Source: Embiotoca jacksoni (lineage: Eukaryota; Chordata; Actinopteri; Embiotocidae). From it: DNA of 64,000 nt. Below the pieces are notes generated by a model. The model was given only the letters and a program-made list of their open reading frames with translations, did no database searches and had not been told where the DNA came from. The stretch is from positions 18,452,585 to 18,516,584 of the forward strand of contig JAKOON010000012.1 of the NCBI GenBank assembly GCA_022577435.1. Reading direction: 5' to 3'. Shown in pieces: positions 50,523-62,419 of the stretch. Every line of letters starts with the position of its first letter. Within the stretch, counting starts at the first letter, position 1. Position numbers and translations under genes: made by a program.

Positions 50523-52507
50523 CCAGAAAACTACCTTTTTTGTGGCTGCCAAGATTGACCTTGAAAATAAATGCTCAATGCATAAAGTGCCTCGTCATGT
50601 GTGTGTTTTCTCGTCTCAAAGTCACAATTAAGTCTTATTGTTAAAATCCAGTCCTGTCCAGTGTTGAGGTGTCTGTTATAACTCCGGCTCACTAAGCTGT
50701 GCGGCTGCTCTCCAGATGCACCGCTGCATATGTCCATACAGACTAAGAGAGGCACAAAGGTGGAGAGGGAAGCCAGTGTGTCATCTGTCCAAGTCCACCT
50801 AGCAGCTGAACTAATAGATCTGCTGCCAGATAGACAGCGAGACTGCATCAGTCATTCAGCAGAGCCTTTACATACACAGCTGGGAAAAAGAAGAAGAAAT
50901 GTTTGGACCCTGTGCAAAAGAGTAAATGTTTCCTTTTGTCTGTCAGTTTTATCAAAGGGAGGTGTGGATGAAAATCTTGGAGTGTATATAAATCACATCT
51001 GGAGACATTTTTTCAAATGTTGCCTAATGGCTTCAGACTCCTCGTTTGTGTTTCCAAAATTAAATCTTTTACAGGTAAGCAGGCATTCAGCTGCTTCGAG
51101 ATCAAAGCATGTTTGATTGGAGAGAATGGAGGACGTAATGAGGCTTTATTTGGAAAATTAAACAGTGGATGCACTGACTGCAGAGGTCATTGGTTTGAAG
51201 GGGCCAGTGGTCTTATAATAAGATCATAATGTGAGAATGTTTGAAGAATGTAAAAACTGATTGTCGGCCCACAGACACTGGTTTCCATCCAGAGAACAGA
51301 CGGTTCGCTCAAACAAGCGTGTTTTAAATCCTCTGATCTGTTGACTGATCAGTTGGAATGGAAAATGTGTGCTGCCACAGCAACATACAAGAGCTCGCTT
51401 CACAAATCTGTACATGTCAACATGTTGTGGCAAAACCTATGAATTATAGATACCAATCTTATTCCTCAAACATTTGATTGTTTTGCCGTCATTAGCGGGA
51501 GAATATACACGTGCACGTACGGACGATGGGTATTTCAAGCAAGAATACTTTTTATTTGCTGGAAATTATTCAATAATTATTCAAAGACGTCCACACGAAC
51601 ACACACAGAAAGAAAAAGAAAGACTAATTTGGACCTAAGAAACTTACATGAGTAAATTATGCATTTGATGTGGACACACACAATAACATTAGTAGTTGGT
51701 TGGTTCGTTCTGTTGACAAGAGGAAAAGATATATGAAGAGTATGAGCAGATTTTTCCTCTGAACCCTCTTAAATCAGAACAACACATTTTGACATCAGAG
51801 GGTTTGAAAAGTTTGGAGGAGAGTCTGCTGAGTTGGCGTCTGGTACTCTGATATTCAAAATCATTTACTCATGTTCAATCTTGGTGGTCCTGTTGGACAT
51901 TCAGGCAAGTTCAATAACACACCTCACAGATCCAGAATAAAAACTCCTCCAGGAGGTGCACTTTGTATTTAAACACTTCAGATTGCCACAAGTTAAATTT
52001 CTCTTCAGTGTTTTTTTTAAAAAAAACAACATTTCCTTTGGACTGGATGTTCCTCTTTTGAAAAGTCCAGTCAATCCTTCAGGCTTTGGTAAACCCCAAA
52101 TAACTAAAACTGATTTCATTAGGACTTGAAGACCTGTGTTGTGTCATTAGAGCATGTGTATCCTGCTCTGTAAGAACAAAACAGTCTGGTTGAGTGGCAG
52201 CTTGTCTTCGGATCTGATAACAATCTGAGCTGGCTAGAATTCCCAGGAATTCCAGCGGAGGAGACTCGGAGGAGCCGCGTCTCACCGGGCAGGTTTCTGT
52301 GTCTCCCTCTCAGTGACGGCCGCGCTGACAGATCCCATCACTGCTCTGCTCTCCACATCGTCACCAACACACACAACATGCACGTACATACATACACTCA
52401 CGCTCACACTCAATCGTTCACCGCGCTCTCACTGCTGTTTATCTAACACAGGTAGTCATCAGGAAATCTGGGTGTAAATACATGATGTGATGGTGTACGA
52501 GCTCCAA
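50523..52507. other. Intergenic stretch without recognisable content
   Basis: A 128-codon frame at 50730-51116 has no recognisable similarity and is not called. Confidence 0.45.
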
Positions 52508-52564
52508 TTTAAAAAATGTCCCCTCGGGGATTAATAAAGTAAATACCTACCTACCTACCTACCA
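52508..52564 (+). mobile_element. LINE 3' tail only
   Basis: TGTCCCCTCGGGGATTAATA, AAGTAAAT and five ACCT units. Same tail as 33306-33353 and 42340-43085. Confidence 0.75.
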
Positions 52565-53289
52565 ATGTGGAAGAGAAGCTGCTTGTTTCTGTTGTTTGTT
52601 CGTCATCTAAAACTCGTGTGTGTTTTCTCACGTGGTCGGCTCGGCCCTCTCAGCGTGCTGCATCTCTTCTCTCTTATCAGTGGATTCCTATCAGGTCAGC
52701 CAAACATGTCAGAGTACAATGATCTGAGACATTTTTCTGCCGCTCTGCTCTGCGGGGCTGGAAGAATGCAGCGGGGCCGATTCACTGTCTCCTGTGATTA
52801 CAGTCGGCCTGTGGGTGGGGATACGCTCGGTTTACAGAGCAATAGATTCTGTTGTCAGTGTAAACACGAGCAACATAAATATAACTAATCCATGTATAAC
52901 AACGCACGAGTAATGCTGTGCTGGCTTTGGTATCGTTTGACCGTGGAAACTGTGACTGCAGCTCCGTTCTGACAGGTTTAAACCAGCAGGAGAGGTGGAG
53001 GATAAAAGTCCTGCAGATCCTGGTGGGATTTTAAACATTGTGAAATCCGGGCGCTGCCGGACAGATCTTCTTGCAATAATGCAGTCACAGCATCAGCTCC
53101 TCTGATGCGTTATTTTCCTGTAAAATCTTCTTTATTCAAACTATGAGATGCCCTTTTCGCTGTTGAAAACATGGCTAGTTGCAATGCAGGCAAAAACGAC
53201 GAGTTGTTGTTTTTGGTGGAGCATCCAGACTCGTGCTCCAGACACTAACGCACAGCACAGGAGCTTTTATACTAGAGGATCAAAAACTA
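52565..53289. other. Intergenic stretch without recognisable content
   Basis: The end of the interval (53150-53289) may belong to the LINE fragment that follows, but no motif could be read. Confidence 0.4.
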
Positions 53290-53690
53290 TTGATCTTAAC
53301 TGTGGTCACATGGCAACCAGGAAGCTATCAATAGGTGCATCTGACCATGACACTGTGTTTTTACTGCCATCCCGCAGAAATTAATAAAAAATGGAAATCA
53401 GTAAAAGTGTGGCATGAGGACAGTGTAGTGACTGCTTTGAACATGCGAACTGGGAAATGTTTGAATGCGTTAATTTAAATGAATGTACGTTCTATATTAA
53501 CTCCTTTGTAAATAATGTGATCCCCACCAAACAAATTAAAACATGCAAATACTAAAACCTGAGTCACTACTGAGATTAAAAAGCTTCTGACTGAAAAAAG
53601 AGCGAGTATTCAGGATGCACAAGAGAACTAATTAAAAGAGAAATAAGAACACTTAAAATCTGAAACCAATGATCAGATGGACATTAAACA
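53290..53690 (+). mobile_element. Rex1/CR1-like LINE fragment: endonuclease end and linker
   Basis: Plus-strand frames give IGASDHDTVFLLPSRRN (the endonuclease SDH block, about 53333-53385), then after frame changes DCFEHANWEMFECVN and CTFYINSFVNNVIPTKQIKT, and EIKKLLTEKRASIQ. They correspond to LG.SDH..V.LLP.YR, L..CFE.TDW..F, YI..C...V.P.K..KT and EV..LL..K..AFR of this LINE group. Stops and frameshifts are present. Confidence 0.78.
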
Positions 53691-55339
53691 ATTATGAACC
53701 AAGTCGTCTCTACAAAACACGAACAAACTGGACGGGTTGTGAAACAGTATGGCTGGACAACCAGGAAACCAATGTGCAGCGTTACTGACACGACAGACTG
53801 ATACACGATGACAGAGCACACAGGATTGTCTTTGTTGGTCGGCTCACCTGAATCCAAAAACAAAACTCCTTCTCTCTGCAACCTGCTTGTCCTGTTTTAG
53901 GACTGACAGTTGTCCACTACGGTGCATCATGTTGAAGAACTCCCCCCCCCCCCGGGTGTGTGGCCCGCCTCTTAAAATAACCCGTGATTGGCCGAACGTC
54001 TCAGACTAGATTTTCTGAAGCCTGAATATGGAGCCAAGTGAAGGTGCAGAAGTTTAGTGTTCTCTCTAAGCACTTGAACTACAATATGCTGAAGGCTATT
54101 ATGGGATTATTGCACAATGACACACACACACACACAAAGCCTTTGTGAGGACTCCAATCTCTCCCATTATATTGACTGAATCATCATAAAAGTGGTAACG
54201 TTAATAAAAAACAGGCCTCTGGTAACAAACTAATATCCAGGTAGGATTTTGTTCTTCTCCTGATGTAAACTTCTGCAGATTAATGCGCTCCAATATTCCC
54301 TTTGATACAGACTGCATGAATGAATACATAAAAGAATTCAAACACTGTGTAGGGCGGTTGAGTCAGGGTCAGCAGGAGGAAGGGAGAAGTGAGCCGGTAC
54401 GTTCACAGAAAGTTACCTCAGAAGGTGAGTTTTACTCTTGCTTGTTCAAAGACTGTTTGGACTTCACTTCCTGCCTGCTCATTCTGTAACTGCTCCTCCA
54501 CACTGTGTTGTCTCACTCCGTACTACTTTGGGTTTTGAATTCTGGAAAAACCACCACCATTTTACCACCAACAATTTTACGGTAGTGACTGTGAGAAGGC
54601 GGTGTGCAGAGGTTTAGTCCGAGTGGTGCGTCCCAGCGTTTTACTCAGGCTGCCGCCCTGCTTCTCATTTAGTCAGAAAATTAGAGACTTGTGTCCTGCA
54701 GCACAACTTGAGTGAATAATACACTATAATTCTGGTCAGAGTTAATTTCTCTCTCCTCTCACGTCACATTTGCCACACACCAAGATGCACTCATTCACCA
54801 GTACGCTCACGCGTGCACTCACACACACACTCTCTCTCTGTGGTGGAGCCACTGCACAGTGTATCTGTAGTCTGGTTTGGTTTCAGTCCACACATGCAAT
54901 CAGAGTGTTGTCCACCGAGAGTCTGCAGTCGCTTTGGTTTCCAAACAGGGAGACTGTACACAAATACAATCATCCCTTTCTGGCAAAACATGTGCAACAC
55001 CCCTCGAAAGGCAACCTGTGTGGTGAAGGTGCCAAAGAAGTGGAGTATTAAACAGTTCCAGATTATTTGTTATGTTCTCAGGACATAGTCTCAGACAGTC
55101 TCTGAACTCTCAGTTCAACTGCAGACTGAGAAAAACAGAGCCTCCATTACAGCAGTGATATAAAGCCGTACACAGTCAGAGAAATCCTCTTCCACACATG
55201 TCCCTCATAAAAGAGAAAAAAAAAAAGAAAAGATAATGATCTCGCCACTCTGTGAGACTACACATCATTTTTAGCTTCTTTTAGCTCATTGAGTTTGATT
55301 TTTCAGCTTGATGGAAGAAAGCTATGAGACTGAACCAAA
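53691..55339. other. Intergenic stretch without recognisable content
   Basis: C12 run at 53942-53953 and (CA)8 at 54121-54136. No exon recognised. Confidence 0.45.
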
Positions 55340-55440
55340 ATAAAGTTCTGCTGTAAGGACTTTAATGTGTTAAGTGCCATGAAATAACCTGTGTTGTGAT
55401 TTGGCGCAATATAAATCAAATTGAATTGAATTGAATTAAT
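55340..55440 (+). mobile_element. L2-like LINE 3' tail
   Basis: Near-identical to the reverse complement of 35444-35530: GCTGTAAGGACTTTAATGTG, TTAAGTGCCATGAAATAACC, GTGATTTGGCG and a GAATT repeat tail. Only the last 100 bp of the element are present. Confidence 0.85.
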
Positions 55441-55714
55441 CTTGTTCCAAGTAACAAAACTCCCAACTGTACACTACAATGTACAAATTCAAAGTGAGCA
55501 TATGTTTTTCATAAAACAATAAAAATGTATCCGTTTCAATATTTATTATGTTGTCTTTGGTCTTTTTTAAATGGAAATATGGGTTTACATCATTTACAAA
55601 TCATCGTGTTCTGTTTTCATTTACATTTTACACAGGAAACGGGTTGCCGGTGAGAAAAAAATACATTTCATCTTTGTTCAAGAAAAGACCATGCAGCTTT
55701 AGCTTTCAGTTTGT
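55441..55714. other. Short intergenic stretch without recognisable content
   Basis: AT-rich. Confidence 0.4.
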
Positions 55715-56415
55715 TATGAGTTGAGGTGTTTCTGGACCCAAACGCAGGCACACAGACTCAGGTGACAGGCAGGATATAGTTCAAAAACAGTCTTTATTGT
55801 TCAATACAGGCCGGTACCTAAAGTCAATGTCTGATTCCCAAGTCGGGAGGGAAACTCCACCAACTTTCCCTGGGGGCCAGGCTGCACTGGGGGAATCCCG
55901 AGGTCCTCCACAGCTAGCGGCAACAGACTCTGGTACTGAAGTGACCTGGCAGCTCTGACTGGTGGCTCTGCAGCATCTGGCACTCCCAGGTGGTCTCCTG
56001 TCCAAGTACTAACCAGGCCCAACCCTGCTTAGCTTCAGCAATCAGCTGAGATTGGGAGCACTGACTGATCACACAGACTAGAAGCAGAAACAGGGTACCA
56101 GAGCGGGAGCAGACGGATGGGTGACTGGCACTATGGACCGACACTAGATGACTGAAGGGGCAGGGTACATATAGTCCAGGCAGGTGACCAGGGAAATGAG
56201 CCACCTGCAGGTGGTGATTTGGGGAGAGTGGTGGCAGCTGCTGAGACTGGTGAGGGGTGTGGCCATGGGGGGTGACAGGAGGCGGGGAGAGGAGGACACA
56301 GAACACATGGGGACACAATAACAAACAGACAGGGGAATGACAGAAAACATGAGGAGAGGTGATTGGGGACAAAACAGAGGAGCAAACAGTAGGAGCAGCC
56401 AGGAATCCTGACACA
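55715..56415 (-). repeat. GC-rich repeat unit containing a 5S rRNA-derived segment
   Basis: On the minus strand it starts TGTCAGGATTCCTGGCTGCT and ends near the TGCGTTTGGGTCCAGAAACA block, with an AACAATAAAGACTG polyadenylation-like motif near 55790-55805. The phrasing and base composition differ sharply from the AT-rich flanks, and the wording resembles repeats spread through fish genomes. The reading frames (up to 184 codons on the minus strand) show no known domain. Borders are approximate. Confidence 0.6.
55968..56063 (-). pseudogene. 5S rRNA-derived sequence (positions about 26 to the 3' end of 5S)
   Basis: The minus strand reads GAAGCTAAGCAGGGTTGGGC, then CTGGTTAGTACTTGG, ACAGGAGACCACCTGGGAG and ATGCTGCAG. 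This follows vertebrate 5S rRNA from the CCCGATCTCG region to the 3' end. The Pol III internal promoter is mostly kept: box A AAGCTAAGCAGGGT is intact, and box C TGGACAGGAGACCACCTGG has a few changes. The first 25 nt of 5S are not recognisable, so a functional rRNA is unlikely. A 5S-derived SINE (SINE3-like) or a captured 5S pseudogene fits better. Confidence 0.8.
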
Positions 56416-56416
56416 G

Positions 56417-56460
56417 TTCTACAAAACGATATGATAGACTTATCATATCGTTTTGAAGAA
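56417..56460. repeat. Near-perfect 20-bp hairpin
   Basis: Arms 56417-56436 and 56441-56460 are reverse complements with one mismatch; the inner 15 bp (CAAAACGATATGATA) are perfect. The loop is GACT. It lies directly beside the end of the 5S-containing repeat. Confidence 0.9.
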
Positions 56461-57607
56461 CACCCCAATGCTGCACATTCCTACTACTATAATAGATATT
56501 CAATATCTGTAAATAAAATCTAAATAAGGTAAATATATTCTGTGAAATATTATTCAAAACTGAATTATGAAATCTTCCAAAAGTGTGTAATCTTTGGGAC
56601 ATGTAGTGTTGTAATTCTGTCATTGTATAAATTCTTCATTCACAGAAGCAAATAGCGGCTTAACTGGAATAAAGGACAACAGCCCATGACTTACCAGTAT
56701 GTATCTTTCTGAAACCAAAATACAACATAAATCCAGGAGAGGTTAAGGAAAGTCTCATTAGCTCTCCAGGTCTGTGGTCACAAATACATTACAATTCATG
56801 ATTTAAGATGAACAGTTAAGTGTATTAATAAGTCATTAAGATTTATCCTCTGAGAAGTAATTTAGAGTCAGAATCTACAGAAGTATTATTATGCAGTTAA
56901 ACAATTTAAAAATAAAACTGTTTCTTGAGGCACGTGTTACGCTAAAACACAAATTATAAACCATCCTATTCTCTCGCAGTGACAGTTCTCACGAGCTTCC
57001 TGAGGGAACGACATTAAGTATTTATGCAGGTGTTGTCACTCTGTCATCACATTAACATTCCCGTGTCAAGAAGCCAAAATTCTCTTCCAGCAGACGGGAG
57101 CTCGACGTGCTCAGGTGAGAACAGGTGAGAACAAACACTGAAAGAACAGGAAGTGGAAGCAGGAGATTAAGAAAAGTTGAATTCCTGTCACAAGAGATTA
57201 AAATCATACAACAGGAGAGAAAGACAATAGAAGACGCTACATTTGAGTTATGTTCGCAAAACAAATAAAATTGATAGAAATTAATAGATAGATAATTAAC
57301 TCAACATTATACAAAAAGAGGTTCCATGATCTGTGATTTTCAGGACTGATCAGATGTAATAACAGGTTTGAGCCGTAATAATTATTTATTTAGTATTTTT
57401 TGCTTAAAATGCACCTAAGCCTAAAACAAAAGACATCCATCTATGGTGAACTTCAAAAACTCCACATTACATGTATTTAGGTGTTACATTTTTCTTTCCA
57501 GCTAAAAAAAAATGTTTTCCCTTTGACACCACCTTCTTATCTCTGCAGGAGTGTTCCAGACGGTTCTGTCAGCACAGACGGAAAAAGAACCAGTCGGTCC
57601 GAATTCA
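56461..57607. other. Intergenic stretch without recognisable content
   Basis: AT-rich; no exon or repeat recognised. Confidence 0.45.
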
Positions 57608-57783
57608 CTGCTGATACACACTGACTCTAACACACTGCTGATACACACTGACTCTAACACACTGCTGATACACACTGACTCTAACACACTGCTGATACAC
57701 ACTGACTCTAACACACTGCTGATACACACTGACTCTAACACACTGCTGATACACACTGACTCTAACACACTGCTGATACACAT
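57608..57783 (+). repeat. 27-bp minisatellite, 6.5 copies
   Basis: Six full, apparently identical units start at 57608, 57635, 57662, 57689, 57716 and 57743, then a 14-bp partial unit. The unit begins CTGCTGATACACACTGAC. Because 27 is a multiple of three, several frames stay open and give repeated nine-residue peptides that are not genes. Confidence 0.96.
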
Positions 57784-59229
57784 ACAATGTAATCATTCAT
57801 GATTGTAACTCTTCGCTCCTTTTGTGTGAAGTATTCATCTGTTCCTATTTATAGTTGAATCTGATCATCAGGTAGAGGGACTGAGAAGGAGCACATCCCA
57901 GCTATTCACGCTATACAAGCGCAGACCATTTACCATATATTAAATTAAGCTCATCAACTCCTAATGAAATATAGAATTGCAAAAGTAAAGGCAATTACCA
58001 AAAGAAATGTAATCAAAGGTGAAAGCCATGTGGTGGGCTTCCTGGCTGCTCAGCAAAAGTAGAGAGAACTGTGTTTTATATTCCCACTCTGTTCTCAGGT
58101 GCAGCCAACTAACTCTGACAGAACTCTTAATACTGGTGCGCCAGTAAAAGACACAATGAGAAGATAGGAGGAAGAGCCAGACTCATCATTTTCTATCAGT
58201 AAAACATCCAGTCCTAGTCAACACTGAGTCCAAAGAGTAAAACAACAAAAAGAAATAGAAAAAGAATCTGTCCTCAATCAATATTCTTTGTAAAGTTTTC
58301 TTACTGGCTTGATTTTCCAAATTGTGGAGTCAGAAAAAGAAAGTGTGATGTTTTTCCTGTTTGATCTGAGGAGCCAGTGGTTCTCATTCTCCAGCTTGTG
58401 CCATTGAACCGCTGCAGAAAAGGAGGGCACAACAAGATGATGATGCAACGGTGCAAAAGAATGTAGAAACATGATGCAAATATGACATTTCGTTTCCATG
58501 TATAACTGTGAGGAGTGTTACAGTCTTCTCGTTGGCTAAAAGTCAGGGGACCACCGAAAGCGACAAATCATCCTGAGGACGTCCACATCAAATTGAATAG
58601 CAATCAACATCAAATTGAACTTAAAACTGCATGTTAATCCACTGGTGTTAAAGGTCCGAGGATCAACAAGATCACTGAGCTCCGTCCACTGGGCTCTCAA
58701 ATAAATGCAGTTGGTGAGACAATGGAAGTCTCGAACAAAGTTGTGGAACAACAGATAAACTGACATTGCCAGAAGGAACACGAGTATTATTATTTTCTCA
58801 ATTGATTTATCAACTGTTTTGTTTATAAACTGACTGAAAATTGCAAAAATCGACTTTTTTACTTTCCAGACACAATAACGGTTTGTTTAAATAGCTTCTT
58901 CTTTTTTTTTTTATCTCACCAATAGACCAAACTTAGATAAAAAAAAATGCAATTGTGGGCTGTGACAGACTTGGATGTTCTGCAGGAAAATCATGCTTCA
59001 TACTTATTAGATCCCGTCATGACGTACTTCATGAAGTGGAAGAAAACAAAACAGTGACTGAGAGAAGAAACTGAACGCATCATCTCTGTGGAGGACCACA
59101 GTTTCAGGCGTCTCTAGGCATTCTTGCAGGGGATTAAAGCAGCAGTTTAACTTTGTTAGGGAGACTTCAAACCTGTCTGTGTAGCTTGGAGTGCTAATTA
59201 ATCAATCATCAAAAACCCTGCACAGGATT
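57784..59229. other. Intergenic stretch without recognisable content
   Basis: AT-rich; no exon recognised. Confidence 0.45.
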
Positions 59230-60560
59230 TGAGAAGAAGCACTAATTCCAGCTATTTTAAAGCTTTCTCACTACTACTGCAGTCTTTCAGTTTTAGAAAC
59301 ATTACAGAATCACCAGTGTTCCCAAGAAGAGCAGCCCCGAGGTCCTGACTGACCACAGAGTTTAGGCCTTCACCTCCTTTGTCATTAGGACCTTTGAGGG
59401 AAGTAACAAACCACATAACTTATGCCACAGCTGGACTTACTTCAGTTTGTTAAAGCACCAAGAAAGGGCTCAGTGATGCCAAACTTTTCATCATGAACAC
59501 CCAGCAAGCCCAAACACATCTGTTAGGTTACTGTTTGCTGACTTATCGTTTGCCTTCAACACCCTACAGCCCACGTACTGTCTCAAGAAACTCAAGAACT
59601 CAACCTGGATCATCGGTTCATCGGTTCATTCTGTGGATCGTGGACTTCATCACCTTTAAAACTTAGAAGCTGCTCGCCAATGAAAAGTTCTCTGATCTCC
59701 TGTCGGGCAGCTGTGGTTCAGATGGAAAAGTGGGTTGCCCACTAATCGTAACATCGGTGGTTCAACCTCAGGTCTGGCAAGACATTGAACCCTAAGTTGC
59801 TCCTGATGGCAGACGAGCACCTTGCATATAGTTCATTTGCCAATTGGCGTGTGTGACTGGGAGGCAAATTGTAAAGGGACTATTTAAGTGCAGATAATTT
59901 ACCCCAAGGACTGTGTCCTCTTACCTCAGCTGTGACATTCAAATCGCCACCAAAGGAAGTTTTTGGATGATGCTGTGCACCCTTCCCTGATAACAGGCGC
60001 TGCCCGGGATCAGAAGTCCGTCGCCACTGAGTTCAAAGAATGGTGTGACAGCTCAAAGATCAAGGAGACGAGATGGGGAGGAGGGCGACCACAATGCATC
60101 GGGAACCAATCGAAGATATACACCAGTACAAATACCCGTCATTAATGACAAACACATGAGGGGATAATCAAAAAGGGCATCAGTTTCACTTTTGTCTGAG
60201 GAAGATAAACTCTTTTGGGGTCAGCTGAAACATGAAAACATTTCACAGATCTTTTATTAAAAGCTGAATGCACTTCACATTCATTTGCTGGTTTCATTCT
60301 CCCTCAATCCAAAACAATAAGTGCTTCCAGAAAACAACGGCCACCTGCTCCAGAATCGCAGGCCACCCCCTCCGGTCTCTGACTTCACTGCATGATCAGC
60401 AAATCCCCCAGACAAACCCCCTCCGTCTTCCAGGACCCCACCCATGATCTACAGGGACTCTGAATAGTTGCCCTCTGCAGGGGTCTGTACTGCCCTGCAG
60501 CAAGAATTAACCAGAGGAAAGCAGACTTTATATGAGGCTGCTTGCCTAATCAACTCTAGT
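59230..60560 (+). mobile_element. Rex1-like LINE ORF2 remnant, interrupted by a SINE
   Basis: Plus strand with several frame changes: VPKKSSPEVLTDHRV, MPQLDLLQFVKAPRKGSVM, RLLFADLSFAFNTLQP (reverse transcriptase block A, with the catalytic Asp in FAD). After the nested SINE come PQGLCPLTSA (the PQG block) and LDDAVHPSL (the FADDTV block, catalytic DD kept), then FKEWCDSSKI, EDIHQYKYPS, HQFHFCLRKINSFGVS and CSRIAGHPLRSLTSLHDQQI. The order is that of Rex1-type ORF2. Many stops; no clear 3' tail seen after 60560. Confidence 0.85.
59703..59900 (+). mobile_element. tRNA-derived SINE nested in the LINE
   Basis: Head GCTGTGGTTCAGATGG (A box) and GGTGGTTCAACC (B-box-like), then GGCAAGACATTGAACCC, TAAGTTGCTCCTGATGGCAG, ACCTTGCATATAG, GCAAATTGTAAAGGGACT. 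LINE coding blocks resume immediately after it, so it inserted into the LINE. No clear target-site duplication was found by eye. Confidence 0.75.
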
Positions 60561-60596
60561 CAGCTCCCAAACCTGTCTTCCTTTCTTACCTGGGAT

Positions 60597-60660
60597 TAAC
60601 CCCTACAGCTAACTAACCCCTACAGCTAACTAACCCCTACAGCTAACTAACACTACAGCC
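60597..60660 (+). repeat. 17-bp tandem repeat, 3 full copies plus a partial
   Basis: Units TAACCCCTACAGCTAAC at 60597-60613, 60614-60630 and 60631-60647, then a diverged partial unit. Confidence 0.93.
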
Positions 60661-61599
60661 ATTGGTGTATGACAGGCCCAGCGCCACTTCCCTTTCCCTT
60701 CCAAACGCACTGTGTTCGGCCCGTACTCCAGGAGCCTGATTGACTGAAGGTCTGCGTGTGTGAAATCACGTGCAAACTTCACATCACCCACAAAAATGTC
60801 CAAGCTGATCGACTAACGACATGCAGTGATGATTGCGTCTTTCAAATGTGCGATTTAACACACGTTGTCCATTTTGCGTGTTTGCCTGAATGCATATGTG
60901 ATATTGGGCGTTTCTACCTGAACGTGCAAAATACTGGGAGGGAAAATGCAAATACATAAATTTAGCACCCGCAACAATATTCACTAAACCTGAAAGTAGA
61001 AATAGGAGAAGTGATTGCGTATGTATTTGAGTAAGACTGACATTTTTCAGTTATTGAATGAACTGAATGATGATTTACAGCCAAAAGGAGAAACCATGCA
61101 ACACCAGCAATTACTAAACTTCTAACGATTCTGCATTTGGTTCTGTGGCGTGGGGGAGTACACCCTCGTGTGCTTTGTTTTTTTGGTTGCTCTAAATAAT
61201 AAAAGGTTTTTTCATTGCCTGCATGCTAGTTAATTCTCCCCACTCACATTACAACTGTGGGCATTAACACAACATTGTGAGCCTTTGCTTTCAGTATGTT
61301 GTGTGACCCCGTTGTGCAGCCTGTAGGGGGCTGCTATCGGGGCTTTGAAAGTTCAGCATTCTTCAAATGAACATTGTGTTATTGTATAATTGAGGGTGTA
61401 AATCTTCCTAATGCTTCACCCTTTTGTACCGTCTCTCCTCAAAGACATTCATAGTGTTTTATTTGGTTACAGCCACAAAAAGTGAGACAAATGCGAGGAA
61501 TTTAAAAAAAAAAAGAGATCATTGTGAGAGTGAGAGTGAGAGCTACGCTGTGTTAAAAAACTCACTATTCTGAGAGCATCACTACGTGTTTCTGTTAGC
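60661..61599. other. Intergenic stretch without recognisable content
   Basis: No exon or repeat recognised. Confidence 0.45.
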
Positions 61600-62240
61600 T
61601 GCTGAGCAGCTGCGTTGGAGGAGTTTCAGCCGTTCCTTCGCACAGAACCGCTTCAACATTTGGATGGTGGTGGGTTTCCTCACATGAACTACTCGCTTCA
61701 GGTGCTTCCTCGAAATTACTTGATAAAGATCAACTTTTTTCTTGAACCATTCTTGGGTAGAACGACTTATGTGCTTCAGGTCATGGTCGGACCGGATTAC
61801 ACACTCTCTTCAGATTCAGTTCATGGACATTACTACCATCACCATGTTTTACAGATGGGACAAGGTTGTTTTGCATTGTTTCCCTTTGTACCAACATTAA
61901 CGCTTCTCATTTAAACCAAAACGTTATATTTTGGTTACACCTGTCCTTAAAACATTTTTCTAATATCCTTCTGGTTTGTCGACATGGTTTTTGGCAAACT
62001 GCAGACAGGCAGCTATGTTGTTTTTGGAGAAAAGTGCCTTTCTTCCTCAACCCTGCCGTGCACACCATCGTTGTTCAGTGTTTTCATGATAGTGGTCGAC
62101 CACTTTTGGGGAGGCAACATTGGTCTTGAATTTCCTCCATTTGTGCAGTCTGTCTCATTGTGTAATGATGGATTCCAATTCTTTAGAGATGGTTTTGCAA
62201 CCGTTGCCAGCCACGTCTCTGCCATGTGGCCACTGTTAGT
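61600..62240 (-). pseudogene. Tc1-like transposase remnant
   Basis: Minus strand: KTISKELESIITQ, then HKWRKFKTNVASPKSGRPLS near 62090-62230, the second helix-turn-helix and linker of Tc1 transposases (pattern KWKxFGTTxxLPRSGRP). Further on are SDHDLKHISRSTQEWFKKK near 61740-61800 (second catalytic Asp block) and VRKPTTIQMLKRFCAKERLK near 61625-61680 (C-terminal block). The first catalytic Asp and the Glu are not visible, and the spacing is shortened by deletions. Plus-strand frames through it are chance. Confidence 0.75.
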
Positions 62241-62419
62241 CTCTCATATCATATATTACAATGCTTGCCTCAATAATTTCCCCTTCGGGATCAATTGAGG
62301 TTTTTTTTTAGGAAGATATTACTTATTTGAGAGCTAATCAGCCGTAGCCATCTTGCCAACTTTGTGAAAAATTACCAAAATACACTGAACTGAATAAAAA
62401 ACACTGATCAGTGCAGATT

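Noticed and set aside
50730..51116. 128-codon plus-strand frame as a gene
   Set aside because: No similarity recognised; starts and ends without coding signals in unique AT-rich sequence.
56144..56623. Minus-strand frames of 159-184 codons as a gene
   Set aside because: They lie in the GC-rich repeat that carries the 5S-like segment; proline- and cysteine-rich translations without any known domain.
57502..57802. CRISPR-like or coding repeat
   Set aside because: Direct 27-bp units without spacers: a minisatellite, not a CRISPR array. The peptide repeats only reflect the 27-bp period.
60597..60660. Interstitial telomere repeat
   Set aside because: The unit is 17 bp (TAACCCCTACAGCTAAC), not the hexamer TTAGGG/CCCTAA.
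62267..62290. Another LINE tail (CCCCTTCGGGATCAATTGAG)
   Set aside because: Resembles the hairpin of the tail copies but lacks AATAAAGTAA and the ACCT repeats; too weak to call.
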